In this document: positions 1 to 9,631 of the stretch, piece after piece
Layout of the letters: each line of letters starts with the position of its first letter
How positions within the stretch are numbered: the stretch's first letter is position 1
DNA from: JANMDU01 sp031418715
Lineage (GTDB): Bacteria > Pseudomonadota > Gammaproteobacteria > Burkholderiales > Burkholderiaceae_C
Direction of reading: 5' to 3'
Assembly (NCBI GenBank): GCA_031418715.1
Contig: JANOJL010000030.1
Location: 95,090 to 159,089, forward strand
Length of the DNA: 64,000 bases
The notes under the pieces: model-generated
Told to the model about the DNA's origin: nothing
What the model saw: the letters and a program-made list of their open reading frames with translations, nothing else
Databases searched by the model: none
Translations under genes and position numbers: made by a program

Positions 1-540
1 GCCGTGGTTGCGAAGCGTGAGAAAGTTTTTATCGCCCAGATCTGCTTGCAGACGCGGCTTCTCATCGGGCCGGAAGGCCACGCCTTCGTAGCCATGATAT
101 GCAAGCGAGCCCAACACAAAGGTCGATTGCTGCGAGATCGGCAGCACGCCACCAGCTTGCGCACTCACCGCCACGCCTGCACGCGTATGCGTATGCAGCA
201 CGCACTGCGCATTCTCTCGCGCCTCATGCACCGCGCTGTGAATCACGAAGCCCGCTGGGTTCACGGGAAAGGGCGACTCCATCAGTTTGTTGCATTGCAT
301 ATCCACTTTCACCAGCGAAGATGCCGTGATCTCATCAAACATCAAACCATAAGGATTGATCAAAAAGTGATGGTCAGCCCCACTGACCGAGCTGGGCAGC
401 TTCGCGCTGATGTGTGTAAACACCAAATCGCTCCAGCCATACAGTGCCACCAGTCGATAGCAAGCGGCCAAATCACATCGCAAAGCCCATTCTTCAGGGC
501 TGACTTGGGATTTCACGGAAGGGATGGTGAGCGCGGGCAT
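1..540 (-). CDS. Class II aldolase/adducin family protein, 3' part missing at the window edge
   Basis: This leftward gene has no stop inside the window; 180 codons are visible from the ATG at 540. The translation carries class II aldolase features: an N-terminal stretch with LYGWSDLVFTHISAKLP, the motif INPYGLMFDEITASSLVKVD, and the metal-binding motif VLHTHTRAG where the two histidines would hold Zn. A further conserved GYEGVAF lies near the cut edge. Family members are fuculose-phosphate-type aldolases, decarboxylases or epimerases, and the substrate cannot be read from this fragment. It is divergent from the CysB-like regulator and separated from it by a dispersed repeat. Confidence 0.85.
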   Translation of the reverse strand, partial: MPALTIPSVKSQVSPEEWALRCDLAACYRLVALYGWSDLVFTHISAKLPSSVSGADHHFLINPYGLMFDEITASSLVKVDMQCNKLMESPFPVNPAGFVIHSAVHEARENAQCVLHTHTRAGVAVSAQAGGVLPISQQSTFVLGSLAYHGYEGVAFRPDEKPRLQADLGDKNFLTLRNHG

Positions 541-600
541 GAGAGTCTCCTAGAGTGTGTTTTAAGCCTTTCACACTATAAACCGACTATTTTTTAGATC

Positions 601-656
601 AAATCGCCCTGTCGCCGGCATAACACCTGCGCAGAGCGCTATGACTTTTATAGCAC
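601..656 (+). repeat. Dispersed two-hairpin repeat, copy 1
   Basis: The core CCTGCGCAGAGCGCTAT is followed by a second small stem in which GCTAT pairs with ATAGC. It fills the gap between the aldolase and the regulator and is one of about 27 copies in the window. Confidence 0.75.
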
Positions 657-710
657 TTTGGTTGCGCCAAGAAAAGGCATAATAAACCCATTCTTTAGCT
701 GTTTTTCGAT

Positions 711-1652
711 ATGAACCTTCACCAATTCCGATTCGTGCAAGAAGCTGCGCGGCGCAACCTCAATCTCACTGAAGCGGCCAAAGCGCTGCATACCTCGCAG
801 CCCGGCGTTTCCAAAGCCATCATTGAATTTGAAGAAGAGCTGGGCATCGAGGTCTTTGCGCGGCATGGCAAGCGCCTCAAGCGCATCACCGAGCCGGGCG
901 TGCAAGTGCTCAAGAGCATCGAGATCATCATGCGCGAAGTGGGCAATCTCAAGCGCATCGGCGAGCAATACAGCTTGCAAGACAGTGGCACTTTAAGCAT
1001 CGCCTCCACCCACACGCAAGCGCGCTACGTGTTGCCCGGCCCGATTGCCAAGCTGCGTGAGGCCTTCCCCAAAGTCAACATCAGCCTGCATCAGGGTTCG
1101 CCCGATCAAGTGGCCAAAATGCTGATCGATGAAGTGGCCGAAATCGGCATTGCCACCGAAAGCTTGGCTGATTACGCCGAGCTCGTCACCCTGCCCTGCT
1201 ACGAATGGCAGCATGTACTGGTGATGCCAGTTGATCACAAACTTGCCAAGGTGAGCGAAGTCACGCTGCAAGATTTAGCAGGCGAGCCGCTGGTGACCTA
1301 TCACCCCACATTCACCGGCCGCACCAAGATAGATGCCGCCTTCGCCGCGAAAAAACTCGAGCCCCGCATGGCGATTGAAGCAATTGACTCTGACGTGATC
1401 AAAACCTATGTGCGCGCCGGTCTGGGCGTGGGCATTGTGGCCGAGATGGCAGTCAACCCGGAGCTGGAGAAAGACCTCGTCGTCAAACCCGCTGGCCACC
1501 TCTTCGGCAAAAACACCGCCCGCGTCGCCTTCAAACGCAGCGCCTATCTGCGCAACTTCATCTATACCTTCACCGAACTCATCTCGCCGCGCCTCACACG
1601 GGATTTGGTCAGCAAAGCGCTGGCCGGGTACAGCGACGATTTTTCTCTTTGA
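711..1652 (+). CDS. cysB: LysR-type regulator, CysB family
   Basis: This 313-residue LysR-type regulator has a helix-turn-helix at about residues 1-60 (NLTEAAKALHTSQPGVSKAI) and a substrate-binding domain from about residue 90. The sequence around the HTH and the segment TQARYVLP match the CysB/Cbl subgroup, which controls sulfate assimilation in response to acetylserine or sulfate. Length fits the family. The downstream neighbour, a methionine aminotransferase 23 bp away on the same strand, agrees with a sulfur theme. It could instead be a Cbl-like paralogue. Confidence 0.85.
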   Translation: MNLHQFRFVQEAARRNLNLTEAAKALHTSQPGVSKAIIEFEEELGIEVFARHGKRLKRITEPGVQVLKSIEIIMREVGNLKRIGEQYSLQDSGTLSIASTHTQARYVLPGPIAKLREAFPKVNISLHQGSPDQVAKMLIDEVAEIGIATESLADYAELVTLPCYEWQHVLVMPVDHKLAKVSEVTLQDLAGEPLVTYHPTFTGRTKIDAAFAAKKLEPRMAIEAIDSDVIKTYVRAGLGVGIVAEMAVNPELEKDLVVKPAGHLFGKNTARVAFKRSAYLRNFIYTFTELISPRLTRDLVSKALAGYSDDFSL

Positions 1653-1675
1653 TGCTTTTTTGAATTTTCTTGACC

Positions 1676-2848
1676 ATGCAAGTTGTAGAACGCACCCCTA
1701 CCCTCCAAACCAAACTCCCCGCTGTCGGCACAACGATCTTCACGGTGATGTCTCAGCTCGCCGCTGAGAAAAAAGCCGTGAATCTCGGTCAAGGTTTTCC
1801 TGATTTTGAGTGTGATCCGGTTTTGGTGAATGCTGTGACGAACGCGATGCAAAGCGGTCACAACCAGTATCCGCCAATGGCTGGCATTCCTTCGCTGCGC
1901 CAAGCGATTGCTACTAAAATAGAAGCACTCCACGCCCGGAAATACTCGGCAGATAGCGAAATCACCATCACAGCCGGAGCAACGCAAGGCATCATCACCA
2001 TCATCTTGGCTACTGTAAGACCGGGTGATGAAGTGATCGTCTTGGAGCCTTGCTACGACAGCTATGTGCCCAATATCGAGCTAGCTGGCGGCGTTCCTGT
2101 CAGAGTGCCGCTCACGCCACACACCTTCCGCCCTGACTTTGAGAAGATCAGCGCCGCGATCACGCCGCGCACCCGCGCCATCCTCATCAACAGCCCGCAC
2201 AATCCCAGCGCCACGATCTGGAGCGAAGCCGACATGCTGCGCTTGCAAGAGATCCTCGCGCCCACGGATATCTTGCTGATCAGCGATGAGGTTTACGAGC
2301 ACATGGTGTTCGACGGCCAGCAACACCAAAGCGCCACCCGCTTCCCAGGCCTAGCCGCCCGCGCATTCATCGTCAGCAGCTTCGGCAAAACCTATCATGT
2401 GACGGGTTGGAAAGTGGGCTACGTGGCCGCGCCAGCGAGCATGACGGCGGAATTTCGCAAAGTGCATCAGTTCAATGTGTTCACAGTCAACACCCCGGTG
2501 CAACACGCCCTCGCCGCCTACATGGCCAGCCCTGCGCCCTATCTAGAGCTGCCCGCCTTCTACCAACGAAAGCGCGATCTGTTTCTAGAAGGCATCCGCA
2601 AGACCCGCCTCAAACCCCTGCTCACGCAGGGCAGCTATTTCCAATGCGTTGATATCAGCGCCATCAGCGCCATCAGCGACCTGAGCGAAGCCGATTTCTG
2701 CAAATGGCTCACCACAGAAATCGGCGTGGCGGCAATTCCGCTTTCCGCTTTCTACGGCAACGGCTTTGACCAGCGCGTGGTGCGCTTTTGCTTTGCGAAG
2801 AAGGATGAGACCTTGCTACTCGCGTTGGAGCGCCTAGCCAAGCTGTAA
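1676..2848 (+). CDS. Methionine aminotransferase, PLP-dependent class I/II
   Basis: This 390-residue fold-type I aminotransferase resembles YbdL/methionine aminotransferase, which converts oxo acids such as 4-methylthio-2-oxobutanoate to amino acids. Visible hallmarks are VNLGQGFPDFECD near the N terminus, the ITAGATQG cofactor loop, NSPHNPSA, ISDEVYEHMVF and the PLP lysine in SSFGKTYH at about residue 238. I chose the ATG at 1676; a TTG six bases upstream is in frame but less likely. The ribosome site is weak. It follows the CysB-like gene closely. Confidence 0.85.
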   Translation: MQVVERTPTLQTKLPAVGTTIFTVMSQLAAEKKAVNLGQGFPDFECDPVLVNAVTNAMQSGHNQYPPMAGIPSLRQAIATKIEALHARKYSADSEITITAGATQGIITIILATVRPGDEVIVLEPCYDSYVPNIELAGGVPVRVPLTPHTFRPDFEKISAAITPRTRAILINSPHNPSATIWSEADMLRLQEILAPTDILLISDEVYEHMVFDGQQHQSATRFPGLAARAFIVSSFGKTYHVTGWKVGYVAAPASMTAEFRKVHQFNVFTVNTPVQHALAAYMASPAPYLELPAFYQRKRDLFLEGIRKTRLKPLLTQGSYFQCVDISAISAISDLSEADFCKWLTTEIGVAAIPLSAFYGNGFDQRVVRFCFAKKDETLLLALERLAKL

Positions 2849-2852
2849 GTAA

Positions 2853-2908
2853 CGCTACATAAATAATAGCACCTCGCGCATACTCTATAACGGCAAAGTG
2901 CCAATTTT
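2853..2908 (-). repeat. Dispersed two-hairpin repeat, copy 2
   Basis: Reverse-orientation copy between two convergent genes. It has the GCTAC..ATAGCAC stem followed by CGCGCATACTCTATAACGG, the core read on the minus strand. Its placement would allow a terminator role, but it lacks a strong T tract. Confidence 0.65.
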
Positions 2909-2918
2909 GGTTATAAAA

Positions 2919-5900
2919 CTAGGCTAGGCCAAAGCCCCCGCCACCGGGCGTGTGAATCTCAAACACATCGCCCACTTGCATTTGTGCACTGCCAATATGG
3001 CCAAGCTCTTCGATGCTGCCATCGCTGCGCACCACGCGGTTCAAGCCTGTGGCGCCCGGCTTGCCGCCGTTCATGCCGAAGGCGGGATGAATGCGGCCGT
3101 TGCTCAAAATGCTGGCGGTCATGGCCTCGTTGAATTTCACGCGGCGGATACCGCCGTTGCCGCCAATGAACTCTCCTGCGCCGCCTGAGCCCCTACGGAT
3201 TTCATAGCTTTCTAGGCGCACGGGGAAGCGGAATTCCAGCACTTCAGGGTCGGTGAGGCGCGAGTTGGTCATATGCGTTTGCACGACACTGGTGCCGTTG
3301 AAGCCGCCAATCAACTGACCGTTGGCATCAAACAAGCCGCCTGCACCACTGCCACCCGAAATGGTTTCGTAATACTGGTGCTTCTCGTTGCCGAAGGTGA
3401 AGTTGTTCATCGTCGGCTGGCTGCCTGCCATCAAGCCGAGCGCGCCATACAGCGCATTGGTGATGCAGGTAGAGGTCTCGACATTGCCTGCGACCACAGA
3501 AGCTGGCGGGTTCGGATTCAGCATGCAGCCCGCAGGAATCGTCACCGTCAGAGGCTTCAAGCATCCCGCATTGAGAGGAATATCATCGTCCACCAAGGTG
3601 CGAAACACGTAGAGCACAGCGGCCATGCAGACGGCTTTGGGGGCATTGAAGTTGTTGACCTGTTGCACCGATGTGCCGGTGAAATCAATCGCTGCGCTGC
3701 GATTTTTCCCGTCAACTCGAATCGACACTTTGATTTGTGCGCCATTGTCTAAAGGCAAGGTGAACGAGCTGTCTTTCAGGCGTGAAGAAAGCGTGACCAA
3801 GGCGCGGCGCACCGATTCTTCCGCGTTATCCTGCACATGTCCCATGTAAGCCTGCACCACATCCAAGCCAAAGTGCTCAACCATCTTGCGCAGCTCTTGC
3901 ACGCCTTTTTCATTGGCTGCAATCTGCGCCTTGAGATCCGCCATGTTTTGATAGGGATTGCGCGAAGGATATTCGCCGCTTTCAAGCAGTGCGATGATTT
4001 CTTTCTCGCGCAACACACCACGCTCGACCAGCAAGAAATTATTGATCTGCACGCCCTCTTCTTCAATGCGCGTGGAAAACGGCGGCATGGAGCCGGGTGT
4101 AGTGCCGCCAATATCGGCTTGGTGGCCGCGTGAGCCGACATAGAACAGTGGTGACTTGGATTCGCCGACATACACCGGCGTGATTACCGTCACATCCGGC
4201 AAATGCGTACCGCCGTGATACGGATCATTCAATACATACACATTGCCCGGCTGCATCGTGTTGCGGTTCTCGTTCACCACCGTTTTGATGCTCTCGCCCA
4301 TCGAGCCCAGATGCACGGGCATGTGTGGCGCATTGGCAATCAGGTTGCCTTCCGCATCGAATAAGGCGCAAGAAAAATCCAGGCGCTCTTTGATATTCAC
4401 CGAGTAAGCGGTGTTTTGTAATTGCAAACCCATTTGCTCGGCGATGTTCATGAAGAGGTTGTTGAAAACCTCAAGCAAGACGGGGTCAACCGTTGTTCCT
4501 ACTGCAAATTTGATAGCACGCTGTGCACGTCTTTCAAGGACAAGATGGTCTAAAGCCGTAAGATTTGCTTCCCAACCAGGCTCCACAATCGTGGTGGCAT
4601 TTTTCTCGGCAATGATCGCTGGGCCTGGTACGACATCGCCCGGCTGCATGTCTTCACGCACCACAAGCGCCGCTTCATGCCACTGGCCGCCGGAGAACAT
4701 TTTTACCATCTCACGCGAAGGCACAGCGCGCGGCTCGTGTAAGGCATGGCGCTTCTCAGCGGGCGCATCACCACTGATCACGGCTTCTACTGACACTGCC
4801 TCGACCACAAAAGCCTTGCCTTGCATGAGAAATGCAAAGCGCTGCTTGTAGGCCTTTTCAAACGCAGCTTCAATGCTCGCCAAATCACCGAAGGGAACGA
4901 CTAATGCCGTATCTGTGCCTTGATACTTCACATGCACCCTGCGATGCACCTGCACAGCGCCAGAACCCATGTCTTGGCTTTGCAGCTCAGCGCTTGCCGC
5001 TTGCGCCAATGCATCAAGCTTGGCAGACACCTCAGCCAACGCTTTCTCTGCCAATAGCAATTCCACCGCTTGCTCACGGATCACGCTCTGATCAGCCAAA
5101 CCCATCCCATACGCCGAGAGCACGCCCGCATATGGATGCACAAACACTCGCGTCATGCCCAGTGCATCTGCCACAAGGCAAGCATGCTGCCCACCCGCGC
5201 CGCCAAAGCATTGCAGGGTATAGCGCGTCACGTCATAGCCGCGCGCCACAGAAATTTTCTTGATCGCATTGGCCATCTGCTGCACTGCGATGTTGATAAA
5301 ACCTTCCGCCACCGACTCAGCGGAGCGCCCCACTCGGCCTGCAATCTCGTTAAACTTTTCTAAAACAGCTTCATAGCTCAGCGCTTCATTCGCGGCAGCG
5401 CCAAACACTTTCGGGAAATGGCGCGGCTGAATCTTGCCCACCATCACGTTTGCATCCGTCACAGCCAGAGGCCCGCCGCGCCGATAGCTCGCAGGCCCCG
5501 GATTCGCGCCTGCGCTCTGCGGACCCACGCGAAAGCGCGAGCCATCAAATTCCAAAATCGAGCCGCCGCCCGCAGCAACCGTATGAATGCTCATCATAGG
5601 CGCACGCATGCGCACACCCGCCACCTGCGTTTCGAACTCGCGCTCAAACTCTCCCGCATAGTGGCTCACGTCGGTGGATGTGCCGCCCATATCAAAGCCG
5701 ATCACTTTGTCAAAATCAGCAATCTTCGCAGTCTGCGCCATGCCTACAATACCCCCCGCCGGCCCCGACAAAATCGCATCCTTGCCTTGGAAAGCTCGCG
5801 CATCCGTCAAGCCGCCAGAAGACTGCATGAAGAACAGTTTCACGCCCGGCAGCTCAGCTGCCACCTGGCTCACATAGCGGCTCAAAATCGGAGAAAGATA

Positions 5901-6554
5901 AGCATCCACCACCGTGGTGTCTCCCCGACTGACAAACTTCATCATCGGCGACACTTTGTGGCTCACGCTGATCTGCGGAAAACCCACTTCACGTGCGATA
6001 CGCTCGGCTGCCAACTCATGCGCTGTATATCGGTAGCCATGCATGAATACGATGGAAACCGAGCGCAGCCCTGATGAATACTGCGCAAGTAGCTCACTTT
6101 TCAATAGCGCTTCATCCAAGACTTGCAAAATACTGCCATCCGCACCCACGCGCTCATTCGCCTCAACGACCGCACTGTAAAGCAGCTCGGGCAAAACAAT
6201 ATTTCGGTCAAACAGACGCGGACGATTTTGATACGCAATACGCAGCGCGTCACGAAAGCCGCGCGTCGTTACTAAAAGCGTGGGCTCACCTTTGCGCTCT
6301 AGGAGCGCATTGGTGGCCACTGTGGTGCCCATCTTCACGCACTCCACCAACTCAGCCCTTACCAACTCGCCCGGCTTCAGCCCTAAAAGATGACGAATGC
6401 CAGCCACTGCAGCATCTTTGTATTGCTCGGGATTTTCAGACAGCAACTTATGTGTCACCAATGAGCCATCGGGGCGCTTAGCCACGATATCGGTGAATGT
6501 GCCACCACGGTCAATCCAAAATTGCCAGCGAGAGAGTGTCGGGTTTGAGTTCAT
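2919..6554 (-). CDS. Hydantoinase A-B fusion / 5-oxoprolinase family protein
   Basis: This 1211-residue protein joins a HyuA-type domain (about residues 1-680; ATP-grasping WIDRGGTFTDIVAKRPDG at the start and GFDMGGTSTDVSHY near 292) to a HyuB-type domain (about 695-1211; FNNLFMNIAEQMG and GSRGHQADIGG). This arrangement is typical of ATP-dependent 5-oxoprolinase, which opens 5-oxoproline to glutamate, and of N-methylhydantoinase. The substrate is not certain. It is the last gene of a leftward TRAP transport cluster, so the ligand is probably imported. The interdomain joint contains a stretch resembling the dispersed repeat. The start is the ATG at 6554. Confidence 0.9.
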   Translation of the reverse strand: MNSNPTLSRWQFWIDRGGTFTDIVAKRPDGSLVTHKLLSENPEQYKDAAVAGIRHLLGLKPGELVRAELVECVKMGTTVATNALLERKGEPTLLVTTRGFRDALRIAYQNRPRLFDRNIVLPELLYSAVVEANERVGADGSILQVLDEALLKSELLAQYSSGLRSVSIVFMHGYRYTAHELAAERIAREVGFPQISVSHKVSPMMKFVSRGDTTVVDAYLSPILSRYVSQVAAELPGVKLFFMQSSGGLTDARAFQGKDAILSGPAGGIVGMAQTAKIADFDKVIGFDMGGTSTDVSHYAGEFEREFETQVAGVRMRAPMMSIHTVAAGGGSILEFDGSRFRVGPQSAGANPGPASYRRGGPLAVTDANVMVGKIQPRHFPKVFGAAANEALSYEAVLEKFNEIAGRVGRSAESVAEGFINIAVQQMANAIKKISVARGYDVTRYTLQCFGGAGGQHACLVADALGMTRVFVHPYAGVLSAYGMGLADQSVIREQAVELLLAEKALAEVSAKLDALAQAASAELQSQDMGSGAVQVHRRVHVKYQGTDTALVVPFGDLASIEAAFEKAYKQRFAFLMQGKAFVVEAVSVEAVISGDAPAEKRHALHEPRAVPSREMVKMFSGGQWHEAALVVREDMQPGDVVPGPAIIAEKNATTIVEPGWEANLTALDHLVLERRAQRAIKFAVGTTVDPVLLEVFNNLFMNIAEQMGLQLQNTAYSVNIKERLDFSCALFDAEGNLIANAPHMPVHLGSMGESIKTVVNENRNTMQPGNVYVLNDPYHGGTHLPDVTVITPVYVGESKSPLFYVGSRGHQADIGGTTPGSMPPFSTRIEEEGVQINNFLLVERGVLREKEIIALLESGEYPSRNPYQNMADLKAQIAANEKGVQELRKMVEHFGLDVVQAYMGHVQDNAEESVRRALVTLSSRLKDSSFTLPLDNGAQIKVSIRVDGKNRSAAIDFTGTSVQQVNNFNAPKAVCMAAVLYVFRTLVDDDIPLNAGCLKPLTVTIPAGCMLNPNPPASVVAGNVETSTCITNALYGALGLMAGSQPTMNNFTFGNEKHQYYETISGGSGAGGLFDANGQLIGGFNGTSVVQTHMTNSRLTDPEVLEFRFPVRLESYEIRRGSGGAGEFIGGNGGIRRVKFNEAMTASILSNGRIHPAFGMNGGKPGATGLNRVVRSDGSIEELGHIGSAQMQVGDVFEIHTPGGGGFGLA
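4498..4530 (-). repeat. Partial dispersed repeat inside hyuAB
   Basis: On the gene strand the DNA reads TGCACAGCGTGCTATCAAAT, close to the repeat core TGCGCAGAGTGCTATCAAAT. It encodes RAQRAIKFAV at about residues 675-686, exactly between the HyuA and HyuB domains. The left half of the repeat is not recognisable, so this is a remnant or a chance match. Confidence 0.45.
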
Positions 6555-6575
6555 GAGGTCTTTGGTGTGAAGCGA

Positions 6576-7610
6576 TTATTTTGACGCGCTTTGCGCATAC
6601 TGGGGCGCGGAAATACCGTCAAAGTAGTAAGGTGTGAAGATCGCCGTGGCATCTTGGCCCACGCTGGAGACCCATTCGCGTGAGAATTTTTCGCCCAAGC
6701 GCTTGAAGGCCGATTCAATCTCACGCGGCATGCGCTCGATTTTCACGCCGTTGGCTCTTAGTTCTTCCGTTGAATCTGTGGCGGCCTTTTGGCTCAGTTG
6801 CCAGCCGCGTTGCTCCGCTTGCGCAGCCATTTCAACGACCACCTTTTGCGTGGCCATCGGCAAAGCATTGAAAGCCTTGGCGTTCACATACACAATGTTT
6901 TTAGGAAACCAAGCATTGATCTCATAGTAATACTTGATATCGCCCCAGACTTTGTTTTCAGCGCCCGTCACAGCAGAAGTGATCATGCTGTCCATGCGTC
7001 CATCTTTGAGCGCCTTGCCCACTTCAACCATCGGTACATCCACCCCTTTCGCGCCCAGCAGCTCAGCAATGCGCTGCGTTGACGGGTTGTAGGTGCGCAT
7101 CGTTGTGCCCTTGAAATCTTGCATGGTGGAAATCGGCTTCTTGCTATGCAGGCCTTGGGGTGGCCAAGGCACTGCGTACAAAACTTTCAAGCCGCGCTGA
7201 GAAAAAGCTTTCTCGGTCGGCGCGCGCTGCACCTTCCAAAGCCGCATGGCATCGGCATAACTACCCACCACAAACGGCACAGAATCTGCGCCACTCGTGG
7301 GAAAGTCTTTCGTTAAGCCACTCATGATGGACTCACCCACCTGCACTTTGTCTGCTTCAACTGCAGCACGGATTTCAGGTAGCTTAACCAAGCTGCTGTT
7401 CGGATGGATCTCTATCTGCAGCTGGCCTAACGAAGCCAATTTCACCTCTTCCGCAAATTGCACCAAGTTGCGGCCATGAAAACTCTCCGCTCGATAACCC
7501 GTTGCGAGCTTCCATGTGGCTGGCTTAGCAGCCACCGAAGAGTTGATTAGCGAATTTTGGGCATAGCTCAGCCCGGCCGCGCAAAAGGCGGCAATCACGA
7601 GGAGTTTCAT
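6576..7610 (-). CDS. TRAP transporter substrate-binding protein (DctP family)
   Basis: This 344-residue periplasmic binding protein has an N-terminal signal peptide ending near YAQNS. It contains the conserved segment VLYAVPWPPQGLHSKKP and the family helix region YYYEINAWFPKNIVYVN. It would deliver its ligand to the DctQ-DctM membrane pair encoded just upstream in the transcript. A good ribosome site (AAGGA) precedes the ATG at 7610. It lies directly before the hyuAB gene and is one of three related binding proteins in this region. The ligand is unknown; a cyclic amide such as 5-oxoproline is an inference from the neighbours. Confidence 0.85.
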   Translation of the reverse strand: MKLLVIAAFCAAGLSYAQNSLINSSVAAKPATWKLATGYRAESFHGRNLVQFAEEVKLASLGQLQIEIHPNSSLVKLPEIRAAVEADKVQVGESIMSGLTKDFPTSGADSVPFVVGSYADAMRLWKVQRAPTEKAFSQRGLKVLYAVPWPPQGLHSKKPISTMQDFKGTTMRTYNPSTQRIAELLGAKGVDVPMVEVGKALKDGRMDSMITSAVTGAENKVWGDIKYYYEINAWFPKNIVYVNAKAFNALPMATQKVVVEMAAQAEQRGWQLSQKAATDSTEELRANGVKIERMPREIESAFKRLGEKFSREWVSSVGQDATAIFTPYYFDGISAPQYAQSASK

Positions 7611-7693
7611 ACGAGTTCCTTAAGGAGGAGGTGAAGGAAAAGAATTGCCGACGGCCCGCCTCCCGCAGGTCGGCATGAAAGCCAAGGTGCTGC

Positions 7694-9004
7694 TCATTTG
7701 GCAGCTCCCATCAACAAATCCGGCACGATCGTGACGATTTGCGGAAACAAAGTAATGAGCACAATACACACCACCATGCAACAAAAGAACGGAATCGCAG
7801 CCTTGGCAATCAGGTTGCTGTCTTTGCCCGTCATATTTTGTAAAACAAACAAGTTAAAGCCCACGGGTGGCGTGACTTCAGCAATCTCAACCAGCAAGAT
7901 CACAAAGATGCCAAACCAAATCAGATCAAAACCTGCTTTTTGAACCATCGGCATCACCACCGCAGCGGTGAGCACAATCATGCTTATGCCATCCAGCGCC
8001 GTGCCCAGCACCAAATACACAACGACTAAGCAGCCAATCAGCGCGTAGGGAGACAAATTCATGGCATTGACCCATTCGGCCAATTCGCGTGGGATACCTG
8101 TGAACGCCATGGTTTTGGTGAGGAAGGCTGCGCCAGCCAAAATAAACATGATCATGCAGCTGGTGCGCGCTGAGCCCATCAGGCCTTCGGTGAAATTCTC
8201 CCAAGTGAGCGAGCGGCTCATCACGGCTAAGGTCAGAGCACCCACCACACCATATGCTGCGCATTCTGTTGCAGTCGCCCAGCCTGCAATCAGCGACCAG
8301 CAAATGAAAACGATCAGCAAAGCGCATGGGATCAGATTTCTTGACAAACGCAGTTTCTCCATGAAGCTCACTGCTGGCTCAGCAGCTGGCATCAAATGCT
8401 TGTTGCGGATAGACCACCAAGCGATATAGCCTGAGAAGAGCGACATCAAGAGCAAGCCTGGCAGAAAGCCGGCCAAGAAAATACGGATGATCGACGCATC
8501 GGCAGCCACGGCATACACCACCATCGTGATAGAAGGCGGAATCAAAATGCCAAGCGTGCCTGCTGCAGCGAGTGAACCCAGCGTGATGGTTTCGTTGTAG
8601 CCGCGCTTTTTCAACTCAGGCAGGGAGACTTTTGCAATCGTGGCGCATGTAGCAGCAGACGAACCAGACACCGAGCCAAAAATACCGCAACCCAAGATCG
8701 TGGTGTGAAACAAACGACCGGGCACACGCCCTAACCAAGGCGCAAGCCCCGTGAACATTTCCTCACTGAGCTTGGTTCGAAAGAGAATCTCGCCCATCCA
8801 AATAAAGAGCGGAAGCGCAGCCAACTCCCAGCTGGCATTGCTCTCCCAAAATGCAGAAAACAGATTCAACCCAGGCTGAGTGTTAGTGAAGAAAGCTTGC
8901 CCTACCCAACCGCAAATAGCCAGCGTCATGGCAATCCAAACACCGCCCGAGAGCAGCATCAACATCAAAATTAACAGAAAAGCGCCAATGCCTAAGATAT
9001 CCAT
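7694..9004 (-). CDS. TRAP transporter large permease (DctM family)
   Basis: This 436-residue, strongly hydrophobic protein has about twelve membrane segments and is the sodium-coupled channel subunit of a TRAP transporter. Family features include FGSVSGSSAATCATIAKVSL and GTLGILIPPSITMVVYA, and the LVEIAEVTPPVGFNLFVLQ segment near the C terminus. It sits 24 bp after dctQ in the same operon and would pair with that protein and one of the adjacent binding proteins. Confidence 0.9.
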   Translation of the reverse strand: MDILGIGAFLLILMLMLLSGGVWIAMTLAICGWVGQAFFTNTQPGLNLFSAFWESNASWELAALPLFIWMGEILFRTKLSEEMFTGLAPWLGRVPGRLFHTTILGCGIFGSVSGSSAATCATIAKVSLPELKKRGYNETITLGSLAAAGTLGILIPPSITMVVYAVAADASIIRIFLAGFLPGLLLMSLFSGYIAWWSIRNKHLMPAAEPAVSFMEKLRLSRNLIPCALLIVFICWSLIAGWATATECAAYGVVGALTLAVMSRSLTWENFTEGLMGSARTSCMIMFILAGAAFLTKTMAFTGIPRELAEWVNAMNLSPYALIGCLVVVYLVLGTALDGISMIVLTAAVVMPMVQKAGFDLIWFGIFVILLVEIAEVTPPVGFNLFVLQNMTGKDSNLIAKAAIPFFCCMVVCIVLITLFPQIVTIVPDLLMGAAK

Positions 9005-9028
9005 GATTCTTCTTTCAATTTTTTTGTG

Positions 9029-9622
9029 TCATACGTCAGAAGAAAAATCGCCTTTGGCATGACGCTCTTGCGCCAGTCGCACAAAGGTAGGCACACCGCC
9101 GCGCAAGACGATGACGCATTCATCCACCACAGCAATCAGCAACAGGATCGAGCCCACAGCAAAACTCATCTGCGGAATCCAAACAGGCAATGGCAGCAAG
9201 CCTTGAGCCAATTCATTGAATTCCCAGCTTTGATAAGTGAAGCGGCATGCCCAGAAGGCCAGATACGCCACGGCTACTGCTGCAATCAACAAGCTGATGA
9301 TTTCAAAGCTGCGCCGCGTGCTTGGATTCATCTTCTCTAAAAACAGTGTCACCCTCACGAAATCGCCATGTTTGAAGGCATGTGCCATCGTAAGAAAAGC
9401 TGCCGCCGCGCAAAGCCAAGCCACGATGTCGTTCACAGCACCCGTCGCAATACCTATCTCACGCGCCACCGATTGGCCCACCATGAGTGTGCAAATCAAT
9501 GCAATACACACCGCTCCCAAGACTGCTGCGCCAAAATAAATACGCTCTAGCAAGCGCCTGAAAAATGACTCTGGCTGAACGGCTTGCGTTTGCACAGCGG
9601 GTGTTGCGGAAGGGTGTGTCAT
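9029..9622 (-). CDS. TRAP transporter small permease (DctQ family)
   Basis: This 197-residue protein has four predicted membrane segments, including AAVLGAVCIALICTLMVG and ISLLIAAVAVAYLAFWAC, as usual for DctQ. The segment FKHGDFVRVTLFLEKMN is the characteristic cytoplasmic loop. It lies between the second binding protein gene and dctM in the same orientation, with short gaps, so the three are almost certainly cotranscribed. Its N-terminal extension of about 25 polar residues is slightly longer than in many homologues. Confidence 0.85.
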   Translation of the reverse strand: MTHPSATPAVQTQAVQPESFFRRLLERIYFGAAVLGAVCIALICTLMVGQSVAREIGIATGAVNDIVAWLCAAAAFLTMAHAFKHGDFVRVTLFLEKMNPSTRRSFEIISLLIAAVAVAYLAFWACRFTYQSWEFNELAQGLLPLPVWIPQMSFAVGSILLLIAVVDECVIVLRGGVPTFVRLAQERHAKGDFSSDV

Positions 9623-9631
9623 CGCGAGGCC

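Noticed and set aside
4..597. Open frame of 197 codons on the plus strand
   Set aside because: It is antisense to the class II aldolase gene, whose minus-strand translation has clear family motifs; the plus frame does not resemble a protein I know.
1903..1950. Possible dispersed repeat inside the aminotransferase gene
   Set aside because: The stretch resembles the repeat's second stem, but the encoded residues (RQAIATKIEALHARKY) are normal for the family.
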